Shown here: positions 8,611-15,998 of the stretch, in pieces
Numbering within the stretch: the first letter of the stretch is position 1
Layout: each line of letters begins with the position of its first letter
Source of the DNA: Planctomycetota bacterium
GTDB taxonomy: Bacteria; Planctomycetota; Planctomycetia; Gemmatales; Gemmataceae
Direction: 5' to 3'
Length of the DNA: 56,851 bases
Assembly (NCBI GenBank): GCA_016191165.1
Contig: JACPPF010000094.1
Location: forward strand, 1-56,851
The notes under the pieces: generated by a model
Told to the model about the DNA's origin: nothing
Seen by the model: only the letters and a program-made list of their open reading frames with translations
The model's database searches: none
Program-made: the position numbers and the translations under genes

Positions 8611-8730
8611 TCTGCGACCGGGTGGTGGTACAGTTTGCCGTAGGTCAGGCTTTCCAGCCTGACCTTTCGCGGCTGCTGTCAGGCAAGAAAGCCTGACCTA
8701 CTTCAGACTGTACCACCACCTGTGACCGCG
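8611..8730. repeat. Type E nested palindrome
   Basis: Outer arms GGTGGTGGTACAGT (8621-8634) and its exact complement ACTGTACCACCACC (8707-8720) enclose a second inverted pair. The inner left arm is GTAGGTCAGGCTTTCCAGCC and the inner right arm ends AAGCCTGACCTAC. The inner motif recurs as a near-perfect hairpin at 50611. The element lies just upstream of the WD40 gene, in its presumed promoter or leader region. Confidence 0.8.
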
Positions 8731-8805
8731 CAACTCACTTGGGGCGGCTAAATGATACCACGCTGGCTGAATGAACGCACACCAAAACTACGTCGCCGAA
8801 TTATC

Positions 8806-8850
8806 AAAAAAACCGCGAGGCGGCCTGGCAAATGCCTGGGCCGCCTCGCG
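8806..8850 (-). terminator. Rho-independent terminator for the DUF1549/1553 gene
   Basis: On the minus strand a GC-rich stem (CGCGAGGCGGCC pairing with GGCCGCCTCGCG, loop around AGGCATTTGCC) is followed by GTTTTTTTGAT. It lies 58 bases past the stop of the gene ending at 8908. Confidence 0.85.
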
Positions 8851-8867
8851 TTGCTTTATCTTCCCAA

Positions 8868-8904
8868 TCCCAACGGCTCGCTGCGCTCGCCATTGGGCTT
8901 CGGG
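8868..8904. repeat. Type A palindromic unit
   Basis: Inverted orientation (ATCCCAACGGCTCGCTGCGC...ATTGGGCTT), a diverged copy of the 34-bp type A unit, directly downstream of the DUF1549/1553 stop. Confidence 0.7.
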
Positions 8905-8907
8905 GGT

Positions 8908-11415
8908 TTAATGCCGGAACAGGAACTCTTTCGAGTTGATGAGTGCCCAGTGCACGTCTTCCAGAGCCCGGCGGCGGTCCTTGGCGCTGGAGATATGGCC
9001 GAGCATCGCGCTTTCCTCGGTCTCGTTCGGGCGGCGCGACAGCGTGGTCAGAAACAGGTCGGCGACGATCTCCTTGTCGTTCCTTTTAGCTGCCAGCAGC
9101 TTACCGATGCGGTTGTTGGCGTTACGCAGGCGGTCATTGACGGCGGGGCCGTTGATGAGCTGCAATGCTTGCGCGAGGTTCGAATCCCCTTCGCGCTCGC
9201 ATTCGCAGGCCAGCTCGCGAGCGGGTTGGCCGAAGGTCTTGAGGAATGGGTGATTGACCTCACCATCGGGCAGCTGCACTGACCGGGTTCCCAAAGGCAT
9301 TCCGGCGAATTTCTCGGGCACCTCGGTCACCTGGCACAGCGCGTCAAACAGTTGCTCGGCGGTCAGCAGCTTGGTGACGGCGTGAGAGAAATACTTGTTA
9401 TCGTCCTTGTTGAATTCGTTGGTCTGGGCGCTGAGTTGATAGGTGCGCGAGTTCATGATGGTGCGCAGCAGATGCTTGGCGTTCCAGCCCTTGCCGACGA
9501 AATCCTTGGCCATTGCATCGAGGAGTTCGTCGTTGGCGGATGGGTTGGAATCGCGGAAGTCATCGACGGGATCGACGATGCCCTTGCCCATCAGGTGGAA
9601 CCAGATTCGGTTAACGATCGACTTGGGCACGAACGGGTTGTCCTTGGAGGACATCCACTTGCCCAGCGCCTCGCGGCGATCGCGGCCCGGCAGGATGGTC
9701 GGGATCGCACCGCCCATGAACTTGGGGGCCATGACCTTGCCGGTGCGGGGCTGGGTCAGTTCGCCGGCGCGGTCGACGTAGATGTATTCCGCCCCGTCCT
9801 TCTTCTTGGCGTCGCCGCCGTCGATCGGATCGGTGCGGTATTTCACGCGATTGAAGAACGCTGCCATGCTGTAGTAATCGTCCTGCGTCCAGCGCTCAAA
9901 CGGGTGGTTATGGCACTTGGCACATTGCATGCGGATACCGAAAAAGAGCTGGGCGGTGGTTTCCGCCAGCGTGGTCGGATCGCGCGAGATGCGGTAGTAA
10001 TTGGCGGCCGGGTTCGAGAACGTGCTGCCGCCGGAGGTAATGACTTCGTAAACGATCTGGTCGAAGCCGGTGTTCTGGTTGACGTGATTCCGTAGCCATT
10101 TTTGGAACACGTGGGTCCCCTTGACCTTGATGGTCTTGCGGGTCGAACGGAAAACGTCGGACCACTTGAGGGTCCAGAAGTCGGCATATTCGGGGCGGTC
10201 GAGCAGCTGGTCGATCAGCTTCGAGCGCTTGTTGGCGTCCTTGCTGGTTAGGAATGCGGTCACTTCGGGGGGCGTTGGCAGTACGCCGCACACGTCGAGA
10301 TACGCCCGGCGGATGAACTCCTGGTCGGTGCAAATATCCGATGGCAGGATGTTGAGCATCTTCAGCTTGGCGAATGTGTACTTGTCAACGTAGTTGCTTT
10401 CCGGTGGGTTCGTCCACTTGAAGCCAAGCTTGGGTTCGAGGTAGGTCAAACGTACCGGGACCAATTCCATCAGGTAACGGCAAAGAATGGCGACCTCGCC
10501 CGACTGCGCGAACTCGACCAGGCCGTTCGGGTTGACGCCGGCGATGGCGGGTTCGCTGGATGAGAATACGGTCAAGCGGGTGACATCGCGCGTCGTGCCG
10601 TCGGAAAACGTTGCCAGTACGGAAAGCTGCTGATAGCGCGAGGGCGCGTTGAGAATGCGATTGCCGGGAAGGACCTGGACGCTCTTGACGGTTGCATTGG
10701 CGGGCGGATCGTCGTTTAGCCCTTCGGACATCCACGCGGAAATCGTCCGCGCGGGAATGCTGGTGGCCGGGAAACGGGCCCCGCCTTCATGGGCCACACG
10801 CCCCAGTCCCTTGAGAAGCACCAGGCTCATCTCGGGGTTCAGACGATCGCAGCGGCGACCGAGAAGTTCACGCGTTAGCTGGGTGTAATCGGATTCCGGG
10901 TCGTAGCCGCGCAGGCTGAGTTTGAATCCATTCTTGCCCGACGGCGTCCCATGACAGGCGCCCGAGTTGCATCCGCCGACATTGAGGGCGGCAATGACGT
11001 CGTTGCGGAAACTGACGGGGATCGGCTTTTCAAAACCCTGAACCTCGACGGGAAGTTTGATCGACTTGCCACCGGCGGAGATCGTGACCGTGCCAGCGCC
11101 GTTTTTCTTGGCGGTGACGAAGCGATCGGTATCGATGACGATCATCGGGTCGTTGCCGTCAACGATGAACGTGGCAACGGGGGTGAGGTCGCGCACGGTT
11201 CCATCGGCATAGATTCCAGTGATGACCGGCTGCGCCGTGGCGCGCGGGCCTACCAGCGTGATCTTTTCGGGCTGAACTTTCAACTCCTTGGGAGTGCCGA
11301 TCAGCTTGGCGATCACGGCTGGGTCGGTCGGCACGTCGGCGCGGATTTCGCGGGAGGTCAAACAAACGACGCTGAGGGCCAAACCCCAGCAAACGAGCCA
11401 GTTGCGGGTCAACAT
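8908..11415 (-). CDS. Secreted DUF1549/DUF1553 protein with Ig-like domains and haem-type motifs
   Basis: An 835-residue planctomycete-type protein. A signal peptide (MLTRNWLVCWGLALSVVCL...) is followed by two bacterial Ig-like (Big2) segments, around residues 45-130 and 245-330. Between them lies the motif GGCNSGACHG, a CxxxxCH rather than the normal CxxCH. DUF1549 follows (FIRRAYLDVCGVLPTPPEV) with a standard CAKCH, and then DUF1553 (IVNRIWFHLMGKGIVDPVDDFR). Such proteins are exported and thought to be c-type-cytochrome-like partners of secreted sulfatase or dehydrogenase systems; their reaction is not established. GGAGGCG precedes the start. It is transcribed divergently from the kinase gene and ends at a clear terminator. 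Confidence 0.92.
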   Translation of the reverse strand: MLTRNWLVCWGLALSVVCLTSREIRADVPTDPAVIAKLIGTPKELKVQPEKITLVGPRATAQPVITGIYADGTVRDLTPVATFIVDGNDPMIVIDTDRFVTAKKNGAGTVTISAGGKSIKLPVEVQGFEKPIPVSFRNDVIAALNVGGCNSGACHGTPSGKNGFKLSLRGYDPESDYTQLTRELLGRRCDRLNPEMSLVLLKGLGRVAHEGGARFPATSIPARTISAWMSEGLNDDPPANATVKSVQVLPGNRILNAPSRYQQLSVLATFSDGTTRDVTRLTVFSSSEPAIAGVNPNGLVEFAQSGEVAILCRYLMELVPVRLTYLEPKLGFKWTNPPESNYVDKYTFAKLKMLNILPSDICTDQEFIRRAYLDVCGVLPTPPEVTAFLTSKDANKRSKLIDQLLDRPEYADFWTLKWSDVFRSTRKTIKVKGTHVFQKWLRNHVNQNTGFDQIVYEVITSGGSTFSNPAANYYRISRDPTTLAETTAQLFFGIRMQCAKCHNHPFERWTQDDYYSMAAFFNRVKYRTDPIDGGDAKKKDGAEYIYVDRAGELTQPRTGKVMAPKFMGGAIPTILPGRDRREALGKWMSSKDNPFVPKSIVNRIWFHLMGKGIVDPVDDFRDSNPSANDELLDAMAKDFVGKGWNAKHLLRTIMNSRTYQLSAQTNEFNKDDNKYFSHAVTKLLTAEQLFDALCQVTEVPEKFAGMPLGTRSVQLPDGEVNHPFLKTFGQPARELACECEREGDSNLAQALQLINGPAVNDRLRNANNRIGKLLAAKRNDKEIVADLFLTTLSRRPNETEESAMLGHISSAKDRRRALEDVHWALINSKEFLFRH

Positions 11416-11717
11416 CGGAAAACGCCTCCTCGATTGGGGCTACGGAAAATTGGGTGGGTGTGCTAAATCGGCTCCGCACGGAGGGAACTATCAATCATCA
11501 GTGTAACGACTTTGACCGGGCGATGCGACAGGAAAACCGGAATTTTTTTCGTTATCGCGCGTCGTCAGTGGAGTGGCGTTTGGCGAGCACGCGGGTTGGT
11601 GCCCCTTCACCAAAGTTTAATGAACGTTTTTTTCACTTGCTTCGTCCTATAATTATCACTCCCCGCCGGGAGGTCGCGGAACACGATCTTCCCGTCCCGT
11701 GCGAAAGAGGTGAAACC
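11416..11717. other. Divergent intergenic region with kinase promoter element
   Basis: This separates the DUF1549/1553 and kinase genes, so it should carry both promoters. A perfect TATAAT lies at 11648-11653 on the plus strand without an obvious -35 box. The Shine-Dalgarno for the kinase is AAAGAGGTG (11704-11712). I see no gene in it. Confidence 0.6.
11648..11653 (+). promoter_or_regulatory. Candidate -10 box of the Ser/Thr kinase gene
   Basis: Exact TATAAT, 65 bp upstream of the ATG at 11718. No good TTGACA-like hexamer is found 16-18 bp further upstream, so this is tentative. Confidence 0.4.
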
Positions 11718-13034
11718 ATGAATCCGGTCATGGTTGATCGCGAAACCTTCCTGCAAAATCTGCGTGTCAGCACGTTGTTGACGCCGCACCAGTTCCGCGC
11801 AGTCATTGACCGGCTTGCCAGCGTTGACAATACGCGCGAAATCGCCAAGGCCCTCGCCTCGTGGAAGCTCATCACCAAGTACCAGGCCAAGATGCTGCTC
11901 ATGGGGCGAAACACGGGTTTCTTCCTCGGACCGTACCGGATTCTCGACCAACTCGGCCAGGGAGGCATGGGGCGAGTTTACAAGGCCATGCACCAAACCA
12001 TGAACCGGGTCGTGGCGTTGAAAATCTTGGCGCCGCAGCTGGTGGGCACGGCACGGGCCCAGGAGTTGTTCCTGCGTGAAGTTCAGGCGGCGGCGCAGCT
12101 CAGCCATCCCAACATCGTCATGGCCTTCGACGCCAACGAGATCGATGGCCGACACTATCTGGCCATGGAATACGTGGATGGGCCCAACCTCGAACGCTAC
12201 GTGAAGAAACACGGGCCCTTGCCATTCGGGCTGGCCAGTGAAGTCATCTATCAGGTTGCCAACGGTCTGCAGCACGCCCATGAAAAGGGCATGGTGCATC
12301 GCGATATCAAGCCCGCCAATCTTTTGTTGCAGCAAGAAGACGGCCACGAGACGGTGCGGGCCAAGATTCTCGATTTCGGCCTGGCCCGCCTTCAGACGGT
12401 GGATGCCCCGCGGGCGAAGTCGGTCCTGGCCAAGGAAAACACGGTGATGGGAACGCCGGATTTTCTATCCCCGGAACAATCGACCAATCTGCACGACGTG
12501 GACATTCGCTCGGACCTCTACAGCCTGGGATGTACGTTTTATTACCTATTGACCGGCGAAGTCCCATTTCCCGGGGGCAGCGTCATGGAAAAGGTGTTGC
12601 GCCATCATCGGGAGTTGCCGGCGGCGCCCGAGACGCTGCGGCCCGCGCTGCCGCCGAAGATTGGCGCCATCGTCAGCCGGCTGCTAGCCAAAAATCCCGC
12701 CGACCGCTTTCAAACGCCGGACGAATTGATGGAAGCGCTGGCGCCCCACGCCGCACCGAGCGTGATGGATTGGCCGATCGCCGCGCCGAGCACCGGGGAA
12801 CGCGCCAGCCAGGAAAACATTGAGCTTGCGGAAGAAACGCAGGTCGATACGGAGCCGCGGGCGCAATCGTCAACGCAGATCAGCGATGCCGATTCGATCC
12901 TGGAATGGGTGGATGTCAACCGCAGAAAAAGACGGCTGGCGCGGCGTGTGACGCTGATTCTCGTCGTCGCCGCCCTGTTGGCTCTGGGCATTGCCCTCAC
13001 GGGGCTGTTGGGTTGGGCGCTGTTTCCCTGGTGA
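11718..13034 (+). CDS. Membrane-anchored Ser/Thr protein kinase (Pkn type)
   Basis: 438 residues from ATG 11718, which follows AAAGAGGTGAAACC. An N-terminal region of about 70 residues (LTPHQFRAVIDRLASVDNTR), often seen before planctomycete kinases, precedes a full Hanks-type kinase domain. Its parts are the glycine loop LGQGGMGRVYKA (79-90), the VAIK-type lysine (ALKIL, Lys102), the HRDIKPANLL catalytic loop, DFGLARL, and the GTPDFLSPEQ activation segment ending. All catalytic residues are present. A variable linker leads to one C-terminal transmembrane helix (LILVVAALLALGIALTGLLG) with almost nothing outside, so no extracellular sensor domain. It converges on a phosphatase gene, with a type D hairpin between the two stop codons. 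Confidence 0.95.
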   Translation: MNPVMVDRETFLQNLRVSTLLTPHQFRAVIDRLASVDNTREIAKALASWKLITKYQAKMLLMGRNTGFFLGPYRILDQLGQGGMGRVYKAMHQTMNRVVALKILAPQLVGTARAQELFLREVQAAAQLSHPNIVMAFDANEIDGRHYLAMEYVDGPNLERYVKKHGPLPFGLASEVIYQVANGLQHAHEKGMVHRDIKPANLLLQQEDGHETVRAKILDFGLARLQTVDAPRAKSVLAKENTVMGTPDFLSPEQSTNLHDVDIRSDLYSLGCTFYYLLTGEVPFPGGSVMEKVLRHHRELPAAPETLRPALPPKIGAIVSRLLAKNPADRFQTPDELMEALAPHAAPSVMDWPIAAPSTGERASQENIELAEETQVDTEPRAQSSTQISDADSILEWVDVNRRKRRLARRVTLILVVAALLALGIALTGLLGWALFPW

Positions 13035-13037
13035 CCA

Positions 13038-13110
13038 TTACCAGCCCCCGGCGCAAGCCGGGGGTGACGCCGCTTCACCCCCCCCGGCTTGCGCCGGGGG
13101 CTGGTCACGG
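13038..13110. repeat. Type D palindrome between convergent stops
   Basis: Near-perfect inverted repeat: ACCAGCCCCCGGCGCAAGCC...GGTGA (13040-13067) against its complement ending GCCGGGGGCTGGT (to 13105). The kinase stop is 6 bp before it, and the phosphatase stop codon (13105-13107 on the minus strand) overlaps its right end. It is well placed to terminate transcription from both sides. Confidence 0.85.
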
Positions 13111-13578
13111 CACATCCGCCTCCGCCTGCATCTTCCGGCGGCGCGCGAATTCCGCCACGGCGTCCGCTTGCTCCGGCGTTTCGATCGAGCCGGGCCGCAG
13201 CCGACGGACCCGGGCGATGGCATCGCGCGCGGACATGCCCTGTACCACCAGCCAGCAGGCGAGCATCGTGCCCGTGCGACCCATCCCCGCGAGACAGTGC
13301 AGGCCAACCCCGAGCCCTTTCTTGTTCGCCTTGTCGATCCCCCCCATGCACACATCGATTTGATTTTGCGTCGGCGGATGCAGATCCTCTATCGGGATGT
13401 GCATCGAAAACAACCCTGCGTCATTGATCCACGTGCGCGGCGGCGCGTCCTCCGTCAAGCAAATCACAAGCTGGATTCCCTGCTCGCGCAGCCATTGATA
13501 TTCCCCAAGCGAGCCCGGTTGCGCCATCGCGGCCAGGCGGGGCTTGTCGATCCAGGAAAACTCGTCGGGGGCAGGCAT
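13105..13578 (-). CDS. Cys-based protein tyrosine / dual-specificity phosphatase
   Basis: 157 residues from the ATG at 13578 (MPAPDEFSWIDKPRLAAMAQ). The PTP loop HCLAGMGRTG holds the nucleophile Cys95 and Arg101. An upstream acidic loop (IEDLHPP, Asp65) is in position to be the general acid. The MPxPxxFSW...LAAMAxPG opening is typical of small dual-specificity-like phosphatases with a cyclin-dependent-kinase-inhibitor-3-like fold. It could remove phosphate from Ser/Thr/Tyr or from phospholipids; sequence alone does not decide. It converges on the Ser/Thr kinase gene. Its TGA lies in the type D repeat, so repeat sequence follows its last codon directly. Confidence 0.88.
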   Translation of the reverse strand: MPAPDEFSWIDKPRLAAMAQPGSLGEYQWLREQGIQLVICLTEDAPPRTWINDAGLFSMHIPIEDLHPPTQNQIDVCMGGIDKANKKGLGVGLHCLAGMGRTGTMLACWLVVQGMSARDAIARVRRLRPGSIETPEQADAVAEFARRRKMQAEADVP

Positions 13579-13592
13579 CGTCACTCTCACGT

Positions 13593-13653
13593 CTAGCCGG
13601 ACCTTTGGTCCGCGCGTTGCGCACAATGCGCGCGGACCAAAGGTCCGCGGCTA
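13593..13653. repeat. Type H palindrome carrying a stop codon
   Basis: TAGCCGGACCTTTGGTCCGC (from 13593) mirrors GCGGACCAAAGGTCCGCGGC plus TA (to 13653), with a smaller GCGCGTTGCGC/GCGCAATGCGC centre. The outer edge on the minus strand reads TTTAGCCGCGG; its TAG is the stop codon of the release-factor-like gene. Confidence 0.85.
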
Positions 13654-14175
13654 AACCAGATTCTTGTGGCCAAAGCGTTGCCGCAGGTGGTTGGCTTGTT
13701 CCCAGACCTTCGGTTCGCATTGCAGGAAATCTATGAGATGCCCGGTCGAAATGCCAAGCGCGGCCGCGGATTCGCCGACGCGCGCCTCGGTTGCTTCCAG
13801 GACATCCAGCACGAGGCTGACGAGCGGCCAGAAACGCGCGTCCTTACGGCCCACCTCGATCTTGCCGGCGGGAGAACGCACCGAGGCGAGTTCCGCGCGT
13901 TGGGAAACGGAACTCAATTCCTCGGCGCTGATCGCCTCGCGCAGCTTGAGATGGAACGCCTGCTTCAGACGCTTCAGCGCCTTGACGCGGTTTTCGTGTT
14001 GCGACCTGCTTTCTTCGGCGATGACGATGAGTCCGCTCGGCAAATGGCGGATGCGCACGGCCGAGCTGGTCTTGTTGCGCTTCTGCCCGCCGGGTCCGGA
14101 GGCGCGGTAGGTATCGACCTCGCACTGGGCGAGGAGTTTGGAGTCATTCAATTCGGCCCATTGTGAACGTGACAT
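13651..14175 (-). CDS. Release-factor-like protein with GGQ motif
   Basis: 174 residues from ATG 14175. The N-terminal half is a class-I release-factor hydrolase domain: DTYRASGPGGQKRNKTSSAV with the GGQ at residues 29-31, then RIRHLPSGLIVIAEESRSQ. There is no codon-recognition domain, as in ArfB/YaeJ and mitochondrial ICT1-type rescue factors. However, the C-terminus is not the basic tail that ArfB puts in the mRNA channel. It is a structured segment containing ESAAALGISTGHLIDFLQ, which looks like a helix-turn-helix. Expected role: peptidyl-tRNA hydrolysis on ribosomes, possibly rescue of stalled ones. The stop codon is part of the type H repeat. Confidence 0.85.
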   Translation of the reverse strand: MSRSQWAELNDSKLLAQCEVDTYRASGPGGQKRNKTSSAVRIRHLPSGLIVIAEESRSQHENRVKALKRLKQAFHLKLREAISAEELSSVSQRAELASVRSPAGKIEVGRKDARFWPLVSLVLDVLEATEARVGESAAALGISTGHLIDFLQCEPKVWEQANHLRQRFGHKNLV

Positions 14176-14185
14176 GGGATCCAGC

Positions 14186-14265
14186 AAGCCCCGGGGTGAG
14201 TGTAGCGAACCCCTGGGATCGGTGTTCAGTATCCCAGGGGTTCGCTGCGCTCACCCCTGGGCTTC
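14186..14265. repeat. Paired type A palindromes
   Basis: Two 34-bp units in opposite orientation (14186-14219 and 14231-14264) with an 11-bp spacer. Each unit is itself a hairpin (CCC-GGGGT...ACCCCTGGG), so the pair can fold as two small hairpins or one long cruciform. It fills most of the space between the release-factor-like and oxidoreductase genes. Confidence 0.88.
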
Positions 14266-14273
14266 ATGGGTTG

Positions 14274-15725
14274 TTATGCTTCCAACCGCCAAGCCGGACG
14301 CCGCGCCCGGCTGAGGTGCCGATTGGCCGCCTCGGCGTTGTCGCCGGTGAACTGCTGGGCAACGGGACTCCATGGCAAGGTCTGGTTCGCGAAGAAGCGG
14401 GTCGCGATCACGCCGATATGACACACCGTCACCGAACGGTGACCTACATTCGCATGGCAGATGGGCCGTTCGCGCGAGCGCACGCAGTCCAGGAAGTTGC
14501 GCATGTGGTGGTTGCCCGTCGCATTGACGCGAGGCAAGCGCGTCGCGGTTGGCGGCAGGGCCTCGTCGAGCAATGCGGGTTCGCTGGCCTGGATGGTCCG
14601 CCGGCTGACCCAGATCCACTTGTTGTCGTCGCCTTCGAAGAGGATGCCGTTGTCGGCGACGTTGTTGTTTTCGCGGATTGGCCAGTTCGCGGCCGGTCCG
14701 CTGCGACAGACGAGTTGCGTACCCGCGCCGCCGTTCGGGCCGTTGCCGTAGGTGTAGGTGACTTCAAAAGTCGGATGGCAGTTATAGCTGTTGGCCTGCG
14801 CGGAGGGCGCCGCGCCGGTGCCGCGCACGCTGATTGGGCCGCTCTCGTCCATGCCGAGCGCCCACTGGGCGATGTCGTTGTGATGAGCGCCCCAGTCGGT
14901 CATCTTGCCGCCGGAGTAATCGTACCACCAGCGGAACTCGTAATGGCAGCGCTCGGTGACGAAGGGAACCTGGGGCGTGGGTCCGAGCCAGAAGTTCCAG
15001 TCGAGGCCCTCGGGCACGGGCCGAACCTGGAACGGACCTCCCGCGGGGTTTGTACCGATCAGGGTGGTGATGCGACGGACGCGCCCGATCCGGCCATTGC
15101 GCACCAGTTCCGCGGCGAGGCGGAAGCGGCCGCCATATTCGGTGCGTTGCTGCGTGCCGACCTGAAAGACCTTGCGAGTTTCCCGCGCGACGCGCGAAAC
15201 CAGAATGCTCTCTTCGACGGTGAGCGTCATCGGTTTTTCGCAATAGACATCCTTGCCTGCTTGCATGGCGGCGATGGCGATCTGGGCGTGCCAGTGGTCC
15301 GGCGTGCCGATGGTGACTGCGTTGATGTTGCGATTCTCCAACAGGCGGCGGTAGTCTGGAATGAGCGCGCAGTCGCGGCTGCCGCCGCGCTGGGCGGTGC
15401 GAACGAGATTCTGCGCGAATTCGCCATTGGGCCGATCGACATCGCAGACGGCGATGAACTGAACGCCTGGTTCCGCCATCGCGTTTTGCATGATGTGCAC
15501 GCCACGCTCCCCGTGCAGCGCCCGGTTGCCCCGGCGCAGGCGATTGGTGCCCGTGCCGATGGCGCCCATGACGATGCGGTCGTTCGCTGCCGGCTGCCGG
15601 CCGGTCTTGGTTTCCTGGGCGTCGATGACCAAATCCTTGGCGAACCAAACGGGTAGCCCGACGGCGACGGCGCCAGCGACTGATTTTGCCAAAAAACCGC
15701 GGCGCGAGAGATTTCCACGATTCAT
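14274..15725 (-). CDS. Tat-exported Gfo/Idh/MocA family oxidoreductase
   Basis: 483 residues from ATG 15725, which has GGAGG 8 bases upstream. The open frame continues far upstream (to 16943), but that part is antisense to the isomerase gene and is rejected. A twin-arginine signal (SRRGFLAKSVAGAVAVGLP, RR at 8-9) is followed by a NAD(P)-binding Rossmann fold (IVMGAIGTGTN). Then come the conserved EKP motif (GKDVYCEKPMTLTVEES) and the GFO-type alpha/beta C-terminal domain with GGKMTDWGAHHNDIAQWALG, whose histidines are at the usual catalytic position. Such secreted planctomycete members probably oxidise or epimerise sugars or inositols in the periplasm. The substrate is unknown. Confidence 0.93.
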   Translation of the reverse strand: MNRGNLSRRGFLAKSVAGAVAVGLPVWFAKDLVIDAQETKTGRQPAANDRIVMGAIGTGTNRLRRGNRALHGERGVHIMQNAMAEPGVQFIAVCDVDRPNGEFAQNLVRTAQRGGSRDCALIPDYRRLLENRNINAVTIGTPDHWHAQIAIAAMQAGKDVYCEKPMTLTVEESILVSRVARETRKVFQVGTQQRTEYGGRFRLAAELVRNGRIGRVRRITTLIGTNPAGGPFQVRPVPEGLDWNFWLGPTPQVPFVTERCHYEFRWWYDYSGGKMTDWGAHHNDIAQWALGMDESGPISVRGTGAAPSAQANSYNCHPTFEVTYTYGNGPNGGAGTQLVCRSGPAANWPIRENNNVADNGILFEGDDNKWIWVSRRTIQASEPALLDEALPPTATRLPRVNATGNHHMRNFLDCVRSRERPICHANVGHRSVTVCHIGVIATRFFANQTLPWSPVAQQFTGDNAEAANRHLSRARRPAWRLEA

Positions 15726-15826
15726 GATGCGTACCTCCGGAGAGCAAAGGGTTGCCGTGAAGAATTGGATGGATGTTAAAGGAGATTGTATGCCGGGGCA
15801 AGGAGTAAATGCGGGTTTTTCCGCCG

Positions 15827-15906
15827 AAGCCCAAGGGTGAGCGTAGCGAACCCTTGGGATCTGGAAGGCGTTATCCCAAGGGTTCGCTACGCTCACCCTT
15901 GGGCTT
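15827..15906. repeat. Paired type A palindromes
   Basis: Two 34-bp units, 15827-15860 and 15873-15906, exact complements of each other, with a 12-bp spacer. They lie in the divergent region between the oxidoreductase and isomerase genes. Confidence 0.9.
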
Positions 15907-15998
15907 CGCAAAACTGCTCTCCCATTTTTCCGCGTCGGGCGGTATTCTTTTTTTCGGAAATAGGAATCCGCACTCGGTCCTCGACACGGAGGTTGAAC

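Larger units (their letters stand above)
8593..8907. other. Gene-free interval with two palindromic elements and a terminator
   Basis: No credible coding sequence. From left to right it contains a nested type E cruciform (8611-8730), a minus-strand terminator hairpin (8806-8850) and a type A unit (8868-8904). Confidence 0.7.

Noticed and set aside
9176-9190. GTTCGAATCC, resembling a tRNA T-loop
   Set aside because: It lies inside the DUF1549/1553 coding sequence and no acceptor or anticodon stem can be built around it. I found no tRNA or rRNA gene in the window.
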